Origin: Deefgea chitinilytica
Lineage (GTDB): Bacteria; Pseudomonadota; Gammaproteobacteria; Burkholderiales; Chitinibacteraceae
Reading direction: 5' to 3'
NCBI RefSeq assembly: GCF_016881405.1
Contig: NZ_WOFE01000004.1
Coordinates: 1 to 64,000, forward strand
DNA: 64,000 nt
Positions 16,868 to 27,359 of this stretch are shown here, in pieces. Positions within the stretch are counted from its first letter, which is position 1, and every line of letters starts with the position of its first letter. The notes beneath the pieces were generated by a model. That model had not been told where the DNA came from and did no database searches. It saw nothing but the letters and a program-made list of their open reading frames with translations. The translations under genes were made by a program, and so were the position numbers.

Positions 16868-18760
16868 ATGTCAACAGCTCAAACGCATGATCCCAAAAAG
16901 CTGGCTGGTCTGATTGTCGGCGCGATTGGCGTGGTGTATGGCGATATTGGTACGAGCCCTTTATATACGCTGAAAGAATGTTTTAACGGCCACGTGGCGC
17001 TGGAACTCAACGCGTTCAATGTGCTGGGCATTTTGTCGCTGATTTTTTGGGGCCTGATGCTGGTCGTGACGGTGAAGTATGTGTCGATCATCTTGCGCGC
17101 CGATAATCGGGGCGAGGGTGGTATTTTGGCTTTGATGGCCTTGGCGATGCGGGTGGTGAGTGGTAGTCCGCGCAAGACGCTGTGGGTCGCGATGATGGGG
17201 ATTTTTGGCGCAGCACTGTTTTCGGGCGAAAGTATTATTACGCCGGCGATTTCGGTGCTATCGGCGTTGGAGGGGATTAGTATTATTTCCCATACGCTTG
17301 ACCCATATATCTTGCCGATTGCCATTATGGTGATGGTCGCCTTGTTTGCGATGCAATCGCGCGGTACGGCGCTGGTGGGCAAATTATTTGGCCCTGTGAT
17401 GTTGACGTGGTTTGTCGTTATCGCGGCTTTGGGCGTGATCAATATTATTAAAGCGCCGCAAGTCTTGGCGGCGATCAACCCGTTGTTTGCAATTGAATTC
17501 TTTGTTGCTCATCCTTGGGTGGCCTTTGTCTTGCTCGGTGCGGTGGTGCTATGTTTGACTGGGGTTGAGGCGCTGTATGCGGATATGGGGCATTTTGGCC
17601 GTCCTGCGATTCGTTATGCTTGGTTTTTGCTGGTGCTGCCAGCGTTGCTACTCAATTATTACGGTCAGGGCGCGCTGCTGCTCACCAATCCTGAAGCGAT
17701 TAAAAATCCATTTTATTTCCTTGCGCCAACTTGGGCGCATCCGCCTCTAGTGGTGCTCGCCACGATGGCGACAGTCATTGCGTCGCAAGCGGTGATTTCG
17801 GGCGCATTTTCGGTCGCCAATCAAGCGATTCAATTGGGCTTTTGCCCACGGATGGATATTCAACATACTTCAGCGCAAGAGCGAGGCCAGATTTATATTC
17901 CGGGGATCAACTGGTTCTTGTTGGTGTCGGTCATTGCCTTGATTTTGGCATTTAGAAGCTCAAGTAATTTGGCTGCCGCCTACGGTTTTGCGGTGACGTG
18001 CACGATGGTAATGACGACCTTGCTGGCCTTTGTGGTTGCCAGCCGCCACTTTAAAGGTGCTAAAAAGCACGGTATGTTTGTATTGCTCGGTCTACTTCTG
18101 ATTGTGGATTTGGCGTTCTTCTCGTCGAATATTCTGAAGTTGCATCAAGGCGGTTGGTTCCCGCTGTTGATCGGCATGATCGCCTTTACGATGATGATGA
18201 CGTGGAAGCGTGGTCGAAAATTGCTTTCTGCTAAATTGCGTGAGGGTGAAATGCCTCTGGCTGGTTTTGTCGAAAGTTTAGAATCTAGCCCACCGCAGCG
18301 AGTCGAAGGTTTGTCGATCTTTATGACGGCGAGTAGCGATTCGGTGCCGCATGCGCTGCTGCATAATTTGAAACACAATAAAGTGCTGCATGAGCAAGTG
18401 GTGTTCCTGACGATTCAGTCTTGCGATATTCCGTTTGTACCGTTGAAAGAACGCGTCGTTGTTCGTCGCTTGGGCGAATCTTTCTACCAAGTGATTGCCA
18501 CATTTGGCTTTAAAGAAGAACCGAGTGTGCCAACGGTACTGGAGCAGGTGACTCATTTGCAGCCGGAATTGCTGTTTGACGAAATGAATACCTCGTTCTT
18601 CTTGTCGCGTGAGACGATTGTCGAGGCGAAATACCCATCGATGAGCTGGTGGCGTCGCCGCTTGTTTAGTTTGATGAGTCGCAACGCAACGCGCGTGACG
18701 AACTTCTTCAAAATCCCACCGAACCGCGTGGTGGAAATGGGGATGCAGGTCGAGTTGTAA
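16868..18760 (+). CDS. kup: Low-affinity potassium transporter Kup
   Basis: A 630-residue KUP/HAK/KT family K+:H+ symporter. The signature GAIGVVYGDIGTSPLYTLKE is at the N-terminus, followed by about 12 hydrophobic segments (including LMALAMRV and ESIITPAISVLSALEG) and a C-terminal cytosolic domain of ~180 residues. The length matches E. coli Kup. A possible -10 hexamer (tataat) lies at 16830-16835, with no clear -35. A bidirectional terminator follows. Confidence 0.95.
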   Translation: MSTAQTHDPKKLAGLIVGAIGVVYGDIGTSPLYTLKECFNGHVALELNAFNVLGILSLIFWGLMLVVTVKYVSIILRADNRGEGGILALMALAMRVVSGSPRKTLWVAMMGIFGAALFSGESIITPAISVLSALEGISIISHTLDPYILPIAIMVMVALFAMQSRGTALVGKLFGPVMLTWFVVIAALGVINIIKAPQVLAAINPLFAIEFFVAHPWVAFVLLGAVVLCLTGVEALYADMGHFGRPAIRYAWFLLVLPALLLNYYGQGALLLTNPEAIKNPFYFLAPTWAHPPLVVLATMATVIASQAVISGAFSVANQAIQLGFCPRMDIQHTSAQERGQIYIPGINWFLLVSVIALILAFRSSSNLAAAYGFAVTCTMVMTTLLAFVVASRHFKGAKKHGMFVLLGLLLIVDLAFFSSNILKLHQGGWFPLLIGMIAFTMMMTWKRGRKLLSAKLREGEMPLAGFVESLESSPPQRVEGLSIFMTASSDSVPHALLHNLKHNKVLHEQVVFLTIQSCDIPFVPLKERVVVRRLGESFYQVIATFGFKEEPSVPTVLEQVTHLQPELLFDEMNTSFFLSRETIVEAKYPSMSWWRRRLFSLMSRNATRVTNFFKIPPNRVVEMGMQVEL

Positions 18761-18761
18761 T

Positions 18762-18810
18762 GGGTATTGCTATTTAGCCAATGATTAAGAAAGGCTATAG
18801 CCATATACCT
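18762..18810. repeat. Short dispersed imperfect palindrome, GGGTAT...ATACC family (copy B)
   Basis: Reads gggtattgctatttagcca and, after a short spacer, ggctatagccatatacct, so the ends pair imperfectly. It begins one base after the kup stop and lies just before the terminator. Confidence 0.6.
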
Positions 18811-18812
18811 AT

Positions 18813-18846
18813 AAAAAAACGCAGCTTTCGAGCTGCGTTTTTTTAT
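18813..18846. terminator. Bidirectional Rho-independent terminator
   Basis: Stem cgcagct / agctgcg with a ttcg tetraloop, flanked by a run of A on the left and T on the right. It can end kup on the plus strand and the convergent HAD gene on the minus strand; it overlaps the stop codon of the latter. Confidence 0.88.
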
Positions 18847-19463
18847 AACTGTCTGAGTTGTGAAATACAGCGATCGGCGGCGGGGTGATTGCGTGTGCCC
18901 GAGCGCAGCCACACGGTGTGCATGCCGAGTTTTTTGGCGGTAATCAGATTGGCGATACTGTCCTCGACCATGATGCAATTGTTGGCTTGCAGTTTAAACT
19001 GCCGCAGCATTTGATAGTATGCCTTGGGTATTGGCTTGGGGGTCAATTTTACAGTGTCAATAGCGGCTATACCCATGAAGTACTGGTCGATGTTGAGCGC
19101 TGATAACATCGCGCGGGCATAGCTTTGCGGTCCGTTGGTGAACAAAATTTTATTGCCGGATAAACGTTGTAGCGTTGTTTTGAGCTGCGGCATAGGGTGG
19201 ATTTCAGCCAGCAATGCTTCAAGCGGATGGCAGGCGGCCAGAAAATGGTGTGGATTTAAGTGAGCGTGATGTTTGATCAAGCCAAGCATCGTCGCGCCAT
19301 AGCGCCGCCAGTAGTCTTGGCGTAAATGATTGGCTTGGCTGTGATTGAGTTGCAGATTGTCTTGCAGCCACGTGGTCATCGACGCATCGATAATCGGAAA
19401 GGCGTGGCGGCTGGCGTTGTGCAGCGTGTTATCGAGGTCAAAAATCCAAGTGGGCTGAGGCAT
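18843..19463 (-). CDS. HAD-family pyrimidine 5'-nucleotidase-like hydrolase
   Basis: A 206-residue HAD hydrolase. Motif I is FDLDNTLHN, motif II ILFTNGP, the motif III lysine is in LTPKPIPKAYY, and motif IV is MVEDSIANL. The pattern YWRRYGATMLGL in the cap region is typical of the pyrimidine 5'-nucleotidase (SDT1/Phm8-like) group, which dephosphorylates UMP, CMP and related monophosphates. No operon partner is present. The substrate is inferred from family only. Confidence 0.85.
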   Translation of the reverse strand: MPQPTWIFDLDNTLHNASRHAFPIIDASMTTWLQDNLQLNHSQANHLRQDYWRRYGATMLGLIKHHAHLNPHHFLAACHPLEALLAEIHPMPQLKTTLQRLSGNKILFTNGPQSYARAMLSALNIDQYFMGIAAIDTVKLTPKPIPKAYYQMLRQFKLQANNCIMVEDSIANLITAKKLGMHTVWLRSGTRNHPAADRCISQLRQL

Positions 19464-19467
19464 GGAG

Positions 19468-19495
19468 AATAAAAATGGCCGATGAGTTCGGCCAT
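19468..19495 (-). terminator. Rho-independent terminator for the CBS-domain gene
   Basis: Read on the minus strand, an 8-bp perfect stem atggccga / tcggccat with a 5-base loop is followed by ttttatt. It lies downstream of the CBS gene and only a few bases before the HAD gene start. Confidence 0.7.
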
Positions 19496-19533
19496 TGTGT
19501 CGAGTTTATTCAGTTTAGACAATCAATGCTCAT

Positions 19534-19581
19534 GCAAAAGTTTTATGGCAAGGCGAGACAACGATGCTAGAAAATTTTTGC
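19534..19581. repeat. Short member of the AAAGTTTT dispersed repeat family
   Basis: The ends gcaaaagtttt and aaaatttttgc are inverted with one mismatch. Inside is aaggcgagacaacgatg, which matches the core aaggcgagccaacg of the longer copies at 50138 and 48143. It looks like an internally deleted copy and lies just after the CBS gene. Confidence 0.55.
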
Positions 19582-19589
19582 TTATCTAT

Positions 19590-20021
19590 TTAGCGATAAA
19601 TGTAATGCTCAAGTTGCTCGATAGTAAATTCTTGGTCGGCCATTTTTTCATGCACCAAGTCGCCGATGGATAAAACGCCCAAGACTTTGTCGCCGTCCAA
19701 AACGGGCAAATGGCGGATGCGTTTTTCTGTCATCAAGCCCATGCATTCATCGGTGGTAGCGCTGGGCGGAACACAGAGCAGCTTATGCGTCATGATGTCA
19801 GAAACCGGTGTTCCGGCGGAGGTTTTTCCCATCAATACGACTTTGCGTGCGTAATCGCGCTCGGAAAAAATACCTACTAGTTTTTCCCCGTCCATCACCA
19901 AAATAGCGCCAATATTGGCATCAGCCATCATTTGCAGTGCTTGATAAACCGTGGCGGTAGGAGTGACAGAAATCGTGTCGTGTTTGGCCTTGGCGGCGAG
20001 GAGTTGGCGGGCTGTTTTCAT
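19590..20021 (-). CDS. CBS-domain pair protein
   Basis: A 143-residue protein made almost only of two CBS domains: the first around AIYQALQMM-like helices and GAILVMDGEKLVGIFSERDYAR, the second around HKLLCVPPSATTDECMGLM and HLPVLDGDKVLGVLSIGDLV. CBS pairs bind adenosyl ligands such as AMP, ATP, NAD or SAM and act as energy or ligand sensors; the client is unknown. I chose the ATG at 20021 (MKTARQLL), since 24 residues upstream in frame cross the argB terminator. Confidence 0.85.
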   Translation of the reverse strand: MKTARQLLAAKAKHDTISVTPTATVYQALQMMADANIGAILVMDGEKLVGIFSERDYARKVVLMGKTSAGTPVSDIMTHKLLCVPPSATTDECMGLMTEKRIRHLPVLDGDKVLGVLSIGDLVHEKMADQEFTIEQLEHYIYR

Positions 20022-20082
20022 GGTTGGGCTCTCAGGGCTACAAGGTATCTTTACTGTAGTTGTCCTCACCCAAGTTGCAAGC

Positions 20083-20111
20083 AAAAAGGGCAACCGAAGT
20101 TGCCCTTTTTT
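20083..20111 (-). terminator. Rho-independent terminator of argB
   Basis: Read on the minus strand, stem aaaaagggcaa / ttgcccttttt with a 6-base loop ends in a T-run, 17 bases after the argB stop. The A/T symmetry would also let it work on the plus strand. Confidence 0.88.
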
Positions 20112-20127
20112 ATTGGATTGATTGCGT

Positions 20128-21099
<972 letters not shown>

Positions 21100-21143
21100 T
21101 TATCTATTGAGCATGGATTGACGCAGGAAAATGATGAGCAGAT

Positions 21144-21165
21144 AATAAATGAACGTTCATTTATT
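21144..21165. promoter_or_regulatory. Perfect 22-bp palindromic operator for the TetR regulator
   Basis: The half site aataaatgaac is followed directly by its exact reverse complement. The centre is 26 bases before the regulator ATG at 21181 and faces argB on the other side. Repressors of efflux operons in the TetR/AcrR family bind such palindromes in their own promoter, so autorepression of the tetR-RND operon is likely (inference). Confidence 0.75.
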
Positions 21166-21180
21166 TTTAGGCGTCATACC

Positions 21181-21828
21181 ATGTGCCCGATAAAATGTTG
21201 GACTCGCCGCAAAGAGGCGCGTCCCCAAGAAATCCTTGAAGCGGCGCTGGGCTTGTTTGTCGAAAAAGGTTTTGCCGCGACCAAAATCGAAGACATCGCG
21301 CGCGCCGCAGGCGTAACGCGTGGTACGCCGTATTTATATTTTGCCAATAAAGAAGAAATTTTTAAGTCGGTGATTCGCTCTTTACTGGTGCCGCAACTGG
21401 CGGTTGGCGAATCTTTGCTCAAAGAATGGCAAGGTAGCGCGCGTGATTTATTGGTGCAGTTATTTCAAATGTGGTGGCGTACCGTGGGCGACACCTCGCT
21501 CTCTGCTTTTCCCAAGTTGATGATTGCCGAAGGCGGTAATTTTCCTGACGTGATGGCTTTATACAATGAGGAATTTATCTTGCCGGGCCAAGGATTGATC
21601 CGTCATGTGCTGGAGCTTGGCGTGGCGCGTGGCGAGTTGGTGGTGGATGACATCGAGTATGCGGTACACGTCGTTTCAGCGCCCATTGTGATGGCGATGA
21701 TGATGAAAAACACGCCCTTGTCCTGCTTGCCGAGTCATTTTTCTGCCGAGCGCTATGTGCAATGTACGCTCGATCTCTTTTTAAACGGCCTCTTGGCTCG
21801 CTCTGTGGATGCTGCTCATGCTCAATAA
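21181..21828 (+). CDS. TetR/AcrR-family transcriptional repressor
   Basis: A 215-residue regulator. The N-terminal helix-turn-helix reads ILEAALGLFVEKGF, then IEDIARAAGVTRGTPYLYF. The C-terminal ligand domain is unlike named regulators. The ATG at 21181 gives a normal short N-terminus. It overlaps the adaptor gene by 20 bases, so it heads the efflux operon and probably represses it through the palindrome at 21144. The inducer is unknown. Confidence 0.9.
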   Translation: MCPIKCWTRRKEARPQEILEAALGLFVEKGFAATKIEDIARAAGVTRGTPYLYFANKEEIFKSVIRSLLVPQLAVGESLLKEWQGSARDLLVQLFQMWWRTVGDTSLSAFPKLMIAEGGNFPDVMALYNEEFILPGQGLIRHVLELGVARGELVVDDIEYAVHVVSAPIVMAMMMKNTPLSCLPSHFSAERYVQCTLDLFLNGLLARSVDAAHAQ

Positions 21829-22897
21829 ACGCTCCGTATTGATTGCTTCTGTTCTATTGGCTTTAGCGGCTTGTAAATCCGAGGTGCAGCCCGTGGCCGA
21901 AATTCGCCCTGTACGCACGATGGTTGTTGGCGGCGCATTGCCCGCCGCAGCCGAGGTGTATAGCGGTGAAGTGCGTGCCCGACATGAAGCGCCACTGGGC
22001 TTTCGGATTCCGGGCAAATTAATCAGTCGCGCCGCCGATGTGGGCGACCATGTGAAAAAAGGGCAAGTACTGGCCAAATTAGATGCGGGTGATGTGGCGC
22101 TCAACGCGAGTGCCGCTGCTGCGGGCTTGGCATCGGCGCAAGCGCAGTTGTCGCAAGCCAGCATCGATTACAAGCGCTCACTTGAACTCCTGGCGCAAAA
22201 TTTTGTTAGCCAAGCTGAAGTCGATAAGCGCAAAACAGCGCTGGTTTCCGCACAAAAACAAGCTGAGCAAGCCAAAGCGCAAGTTGATTTAGCCAATAAT
22301 CAAGCCAGTTATGCGCAGCTGATTGCCGACAGCGACGGCGTGGTCACCAAAACTTTGGCCGAACCGGGCTCGGTATTAGCGGCGGGACAGTCGGTGCTGA
22401 TGGTCGCCAAAGCGGGCGCTTACGAAGCGGTGATCGATGTGCCAGAAAATCGGGTACAAGCTTGGCAAGTCGGTCAAAAAGTGAAGCTCGTATTGTGGGC
22501 GGATGATTCGGCGCAACTTGATGGCGTGGTCAACGAGGTGTCGCCCGCGGCTGATCCACAAACGCGTACCTATCGTGTCAAAGTGACTTTGCCGGAAGAT
22601 AGTGGTGCTGCTTTGGGTATGACCATACAAGTAAAGCAAGTATTTGCTGCTGGTGATATACCTGCAGAAATTTCCGTGCCGATGTCGGCGCTTTACGGTA
22701 AAGAAAAAGCCATGCGCGTTTGGGTTGTCGACGCCAAAAATACCGTGCACAGCCGTGAAGTAACAGTGTTGGGGCATCAAGGCCAGCAAGTTCGCATTCA
22801 AGGTGTGCCAGCTGGCTCGGTAGTGGTCACGGCGGGCGTGCATTTATTGCGCGAAGGTCAAACGGTGAAAATTCTTGCGGCACAAGAAGGAGCTTGA
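21809..22897 (+). CDS. RND efflux periplasmic adaptor lipoprotein (membrane fusion protein)
   Basis: A 362-residue HlyD/AcrA-type adaptor. The signal sequence ends in the lipobox LAAC with Cys22, so the protein is an inner-membrane-anchored lipoprotein. The lipoyl half motif GFRIPGKLISRAADVGDHVKKGQVLAKLDAGD-like region (residues ~50-90) is followed by an alpha-hairpin rich in Ala/Gln and the second lipoyl half (QLIADSDGVVTKTLAEPGS). It bridges the RND pump and the TolC channel. ATGs at 21809 and 21818 are both possible. A one-base gap separates it from the pump gene. Confidence 0.92.
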   Translation: MLLMLNKRSVLIASVLLALAACKSEVQPVAEIRPVRTMVVGGALPAAAEVYSGEVRARHEAPLGFRIPGKLISRAADVGDHVKKGQVLAKLDAGDVALNASAAAAGLASAQAQLSQASIDYKRSLELLAQNFVSQAEVDKRKTALVSAQKQAEQAKAQVDLANNQASYAQLIADSDGVVTKTLAEPGSVLAAGQSVLMVAKAGAYEAVIDVPENRVQAWQVGQKVKLVLWADDSAQLDGVVNEVSPAADPQTRTYRVKVTLPEDSGAALGMTIQVKQVFAAGDIPAEISVPMSALYGKEKAMRVWVVDAKNTVHSREVTVLGHQGQQVRIQGVPAGSVVVTAGVHLLREGQTVKILAAQEGA

Positions 22898-22898
22898 G

Positions 22899-25800
22899 AT
22901 GGAGCCGCTTGATATGAAATCCGTTGAGATGAACCAATCAAAAGAAAAATTTAATCTATCTGCTTGGGCGCTCAAGCATCAGTCTTTGGTGCTGTATTTG
23001 ATGGTAGTCCTTTCCCTTGCTGGTGTGCTGGCATATACCCAGCTAGGTCAAAAAGAAGACCCCGAGTTTACCTTTAAAGCGATGGTGGTGCGCAGCTTCT
23101 GGCCAGGCGCGTCGGCAGCTGAAGTTGAGCGGCAAGTGACGGATAGGCTGGAAGAAGCGCTACAAGGCATTCCTGAGATTGATTACACCAAAAGTTACTC
23201 TCGCTCGGGCGAGGCGCTGATTACGGTGATGCTGCGCGAGAGCATTCGTGGCGATAAAGTGAATAATGCGTGGTACCAAGTTCGGAAACGGATTAATGAC
23301 GCCAAAGGCAAGCTGCCACCGGGCGTGGTTGGGCCGTTTTTTAATGATGAATTTGGCGAAACTTATGGCAGCCTGTACGCGTTTACGCGCGATGGTTTTA
23401 ATGATGCCGAGCTGAAAAAGTACGTCGAAAGCGTGCGTACCGAATTACTGCGGATTCCCGATATTAATAAAGTCACGCTGATCGCACCGCAGGACGAAAA
23501 GATTTATGTTGAATACCGCAGCGCCAAATTGGCGACCTTGGGCATTACGCCATTGCAAATCAATCAAGTGCTAGCGGCGACCAATACGGTGACACCCGCG
23601 GGCGTCGTTGAGGGGGCTGACGAGCGCGTATTTTTGCGCGTGAGTGGTGGCTTTGATGCCGTGGAAACGATTAAGGCGACGCCAATTACCGTCAATGGCA
23701 AAACCTTCCGCGTCAGCGATGTGGCGGAAGTAGTGCGTGCTTCATTGTCACCAGCGGAAACGCGGATGTATTTTCAGGGCGAGCCAGCGATTGGTTTGGG
23801 TATTTCAATGCGGCAAGGCGGCAATGTGCTCAAAATGGGCGAACAGATTGACGCGGTGATTGCGCAAGTGAAAGCCAATTTACCTGTCGGCGTTGAAGTT
23901 CATGCGGTGTCAGATCAGCCAGCGGTCGTGAAATCAGCAGTGCATATTTTTATGAAATCGCTGTTCGAAGCCGTGGCGATTGTGTTGGCGGTGAGCTTTC
24001 TGGCATTGGGCTTTCGGATGGGGATTGTGGTTGCTTTGTCGATTCCGCTGGTGCTGGCGCTGACGTTCTTGTGCATGAAGCTATTTAACTTGGAATTGCA
24101 GCGCATCTCGCTCGGTGCTTTGGTGATTGCGCTCGGTTTGATGGTCGACGACGCGATTATTGCCGTTGAAATGATGGCCTTGAAATTGGAGCAGGGCTGG
24201 GATCGTTTTAGTGCCGCGACGTTTGCGTATAGCTCAACGGCGTTTCCAATGTTGACGGGGACACTCATTACTGCGGCGGGGTTTTTGCCGGTAGGCCTTG
24301 CTAAATCGAATGCGGGTGAATATACCTTCTCTATTTTTGCCGTGGTTGGGCTGGCTTTGATTTTATCATGGGTCGTTGCAGTGTTGTTTACGCCGTATAT
24401 GGGCTATCACTTGCTGCCAGAGAATTTGAAAGAACACGAGCACGATGCGCATGGTGGTAAGTTTTACACCGCGTTTCGCCGTTGGGTGACGTGGTGCATT
24501 ACGTGGCGTAAAACGACGATTGCATTAACGCTGGCGGCGTTTGTCGTTTCGGTGATCTTGTTTGCCGTTGCTGTACCTAAGCAATTTTTCCCTGCGTCGA
24601 GTCGACCTGAATTAATGGTCGATTTATGGCTGCCGTATACCGCCTCGTTTGAGGCGACCGAGCGCGAAGTCAAAAAAATCGAAGCGATTTTGATGAAAGA
24701 TCCCGATGTGGCTAGTGTAACCAGTTACGTGGGCGTGGGCTCGCCGCGTTATTACATGCCACTTGATGAGCAAATGCCGAATTTAAACTTTGGTCAGCTC
24801 ACCGTGATGACCAAAGACGAGCACGTGCGTGAGAATGTTTATCAGCGCGTCAAAACGCTGTTTGATAATGATTTTCCGAATGTCCGTGGCCGAGTGACTC
24901 GTTTAGAGAATGGCCCGCCAGTGGGTTATCCGGTGCAATTTCGCGTCATTGGCCCCGATCAAAAGCAATTAAAAATTATTGCCAATGACGTTGCCAACGT
25001 GATGCGGCAGAATCCGCACTTACGCCAAGTTCATACCGATTGGGGCGAGCAGGTGAAAGTCTTGCATTTAGATGTGGATCAAGACAAGTTACGTGTTGCA
25101 GGGCTGACGTCGCAACAATTGGCGCAATCCTTGCAAATGGCCGTCAGCGGTATTACGGCCACCGCTTTGCGTGAGGATAACTTGCAAATTGAAGTGGTGA
25201 GTCGATTGGCGGCGCAGGAGCGTACGCGGCTCGATTTCTTGGCGAATTTACCGATTCCGCTCCCTTCGGGGCGTAGCGTGCCGTTGTCGCAGTTGGCGAA
25301 AATTAGCTTGGTGAGCGAAGAAAGTATTATTTGGCACCGCAACCGCGTTCCAGCATTAACGGTGCGCGCCGATGTGCGCGGTAATGCACAAGCGCCAGAT
25401 ATCTCAAATGCGCTATGGCCGCAAATGAAGGAAATCAAAGCGAAACTGCCGCTTGGTTATCACATCGAAGCCGGTGGTACGTTAGAGTCGTCCAAAATTT
25501 CCGAAGAATCCATCGCTGCGGTGATGCCGCTGATGTTGATTGTGGTGATGACCTTGCTGATGCTGCAATTGCAAAGCATACAGCGGATGATTATGGTGCT
25601 GTTGACCGCGCCACTCGGCATGATCGGCGTCACGATTGCCTTGCTGTTGTTTCAAGCGCCATTTGGATTTGTCGCCACTTTGGGGGTGATTGCGCTGTCG
25701 GGCATGATTATGCGCAACTCGGTGATTTTGATGGATCAAATCGAGCAAGACATTGCCGCTGGCAGTGCGCCATGGGATGCGGTGATTGATTCGGCAGTAC

Positions 25801-26009
25801 GGCGCTTCCGCCCGATTATGCTGACCGCTTTGGCGGCGATTTTGGCAATGATTCCATTGACGCGCGATACCTTCTGGGGGCCAATGGCGATTGCGATTAT
25901 GGGCGGTTTGTTTATTGCAACGATTTTGACTTTATTATTCTTGCCCGCGCTGTATGCAGCTTGGTTCAAATTGAAACCCGCTACAGTGGCGGCATTGGAA
26001 ACAAAATGA
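22899..26009 (+). CDS. RND-family efflux permease
   Basis: A 1036-residue inner-membrane pump with 12 transmembrane spans in two halves and two large periplasmic loops. Motifs include YTQLGQKEDPEFTFKAM at the start, GLMVDDAIIAVEMM in TM4 (paired Asp of the proton relay) and GMIMRNSVILMDQIEQ in the second half. The sequence pattern (GQKEDPEF) is of the HAE-1-like, CusA-distant group that exports drugs or solvents by proton antiport. A start at ATG 22899 has agaaggagct upstream. Its end overlaps the tolC-like gene by 4 bases. Confidence 0.93.
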   Translation: MEPLDMKSVEMNQSKEKFNLSAWALKHQSLVLYLMVVLSLAGVLAYTQLGQKEDPEFTFKAMVVRSFWPGASAAEVERQVTDRLEEALQGIPEIDYTKSYSRSGEALITVMLRESIRGDKVNNAWYQVRKRINDAKGKLPPGVVGPFFNDEFGETYGSLYAFTRDGFNDAELKKYVESVRTELLRIPDINKVTLIAPQDEKIYVEYRSAKLATLGITPLQINQVLAATNTVTPAGVVEGADERVFLRVSGGFDAVETIKATPITVNGKTFRVSDVAEVVRASLSPAETRMYFQGEPAIGLGISMRQGGNVLKMGEQIDAVIAQVKANLPVGVEVHAVSDQPAVVKSAVHIFMKSLFEAVAIVLAVSFLALGFRMGIVVALSIPLVLALTFLCMKLFNLELQRISLGALVIALGLMVDDAIIAVEMMALKLEQGWDRFSAATFAYSSTAFPMLTGTLITAAGFLPVGLAKSNAGEYTFSIFAVVGLALILSWVVAVLFTPYMGYHLLPENLKEHEHDAHGGKFYTAFRRWVTWCITWRKTTIALTLAAFVVSVILFAVAVPKQFFPASSRPELMVDLWLPYTASFEATEREVKKIEAILMKDPDVASVTSYVGVGSPRYYMPLDEQMPNLNFGQLTVMTKDEHVRENVYQRVKTLFDNDFPNVRGRVTRLENGPPVGYPVQFRVIGPDQKQLKIIANDVANVMRQNPHLRQVHTDWGEQVKVLHLDVDQDKLRVAGLTSQQLAQSLQMAVSGITATALREDNLQIEVVSRLAAQERTRLDFLANLPIPLPSGRSVPLSQLAKISLVSEESIIWHRNRVPALTVRADVRGNAQAPDISNALWPQMKEIKAKLPLGYHIEAGGTLESSKISEESIAAVMPLMLIVVMTLLMLQLQSIQRMIMVLLTAPLGMIGVTIALLLFQAPFGFVATLGVIALSGMIMRNSVILMDQIEQDIAAGSAPWDAVIDSAVRRFRPIMLTALAAILAMIPLTRDTFWGPMAIAIMGGLFIATILTLLFLPALYAAWFKLKPATVAALETK

Positions 26010-27337
26010 AAAAAACAATTTTAGCTTTCAGCTTGGCGGTGTTAAGCCATTCGGGCTTTACCGCTGATTTAGTGGCGGCATGGCGCGCTGCACAGCAATA
26101 TGATGCGAGTTTTCTCGCTGCGCGTTACGCGCAAACGGCGGGTCTTGAGAAGGCCAATCAAGGTCAAGCGCTGCTGTTGCCATCTGTGACCTTAGGCGGT
26201 AATACCACTTATTCCAATACCGATTTTTCACCCGGCAAAACGAGTTCCACGGTGAAAGACACGCAAAGTAGTGGTCAAGCGTATGGTTATTCGGTGACAG
26301 CGACTCAGCCGGTGTATCGTGTGGATGCGTTTGCCTCGGCGGATCAATTAAAACAACAAGCTAAATTAGCCGAGGTGCAATTTCGGGTGGCTGAGCAAGA
26401 TTTAATTTTGCGGGTGGCCAAGGCGTATTTTGAAGTATTGGCCGCCGATGAAAAAGTCGCTTTAGCCAATGCAGAGAAAAAGGCAGTCGGTGAGCAATTG
26501 GCATTTGCTAAAAAAGCATTTGAAGTGGGCGTGGCGACGATTGCCGATACCGATGAAGCGCAGGCGGCGTATGACAGTATTATTGCGTTTGAAATTCAAG
26601 CGAAAAATGATTTGCAAGTAAAACGTAATGTATTCACTTTATTGACTGGCATAAACGCCGATTCAATTGCTCGCTTAAGTGAATCTATTGAGCCCACTGA
26701 GGTCGAGCCAAACGATTTATCGGTCTGGTTGAAAAAATCAAGTGATACCAGTTTAAATATCAGTAGCCAATTGTTGCAATTAGATATTGCTACGCGAGAA
26801 GTCGATAAATATCGCTTGGAAAGTACGCCTAAGGTCGATTTAGTCGCAAATTATGGTCAAAATTGGGATAGCAGTGGGATCTCTCGCTCTGGAGGCTTAG
26901 ATCAAACCAATAAAGCGACGATTACCTTGCAATTATCGATTCCTCTTTTTACCGGTGGTCGCCGTTCATCTGAATTGCGCGAAGCCGCCGCCAAACAATC
27001 AGAACAAAGAGAAACACTGGAAGCCACACGCCGAAATACCGAGCAATTAACGACGCAAACTTTTCTGGGGGTAAATGCAGGTGCTGCGCAAATATCGGCT
27101 TTAGAACAAGTGCTTAAATCGAGTAAAAGCTTATTAGCCTCGAGTAAATTGGGTCGTGATGTCGGTGTGCGTACGACGGTCGACGTACTTAATGCTGAGA
27201 AAAAACTATTTAATACACGCTATGATTTAACCGTGGCCAGATATACCTATCTTTACACGAGATTGCAGCTAGCTGCCGTAGTAGGTGATTTAGATGAAAA
27301 AGACTTACGTAGTGTTAATCGTTGGTTGGTCAATTAA
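26006..27337 (+). CDS. TolC-family outer membrane efflux channel
   Basis: A 443-residue protein with a signal peptide (MKKTILAFSLAVLSHSGFTA) and two TolC-type repeats rich in Ala/Gln/Leu coiled coil, e.g. AYFEVLAADEKVALANAEKK in the first half and VLNAEKKLFNTRYDLTVARY in the second. The latter matches the TolC/TolC-like C-terminal half more than the OprM lipoprotein group. It completes a tripartite pump with the two preceding genes. The ATG at 26006 overlaps the permease stop (ATGA). Confidence 0.92.
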   Translation: MKKTILAFSLAVLSHSGFTADLVAAWRAAQQYDASFLAARYAQTAGLEKANQGQALLLPSVTLGGNTTYSNTDFSPGKTSSTVKDTQSSGQAYGYSVTATQPVYRVDAFASADQLKQQAKLAEVQFRVAEQDLILRVAKAYFEVLAADEKVALANAEKKAVGEQLAFAKKAFEVGVATIADTDEAQAAYDSIIAFEIQAKNDLQVKRNVFTLLTGINADSIARLSESIEPTEVEPNDLSVWLKKSSDTSLNISSQLLQLDIATREVDKYRLESTPKVDLVANYGQNWDSSGISRSGGLDQTNKATITLQLSIPLFTGGRRSSELREAAAKQSEQRETLEATRRNTEQLTTQTFLGVNAGAAQISALEQVLKSSKSLLASSKLGRDVGVRTTVDVLNAEKKLFNTRYDLTVARYTYLYTRLQLAAVVGDLDEKDLRSVNRWLVN

Positions 27338-27359
27338 TTATCTATCTGCAATATTGACC

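Noticed and set aside
16879-17478. 199-residue antisense frame inside kup
   Set aside because: It lies wholly opposite a well-supported kup gene, has no ribosome site or family match, and looks like a shadow of the membrane protein codons.
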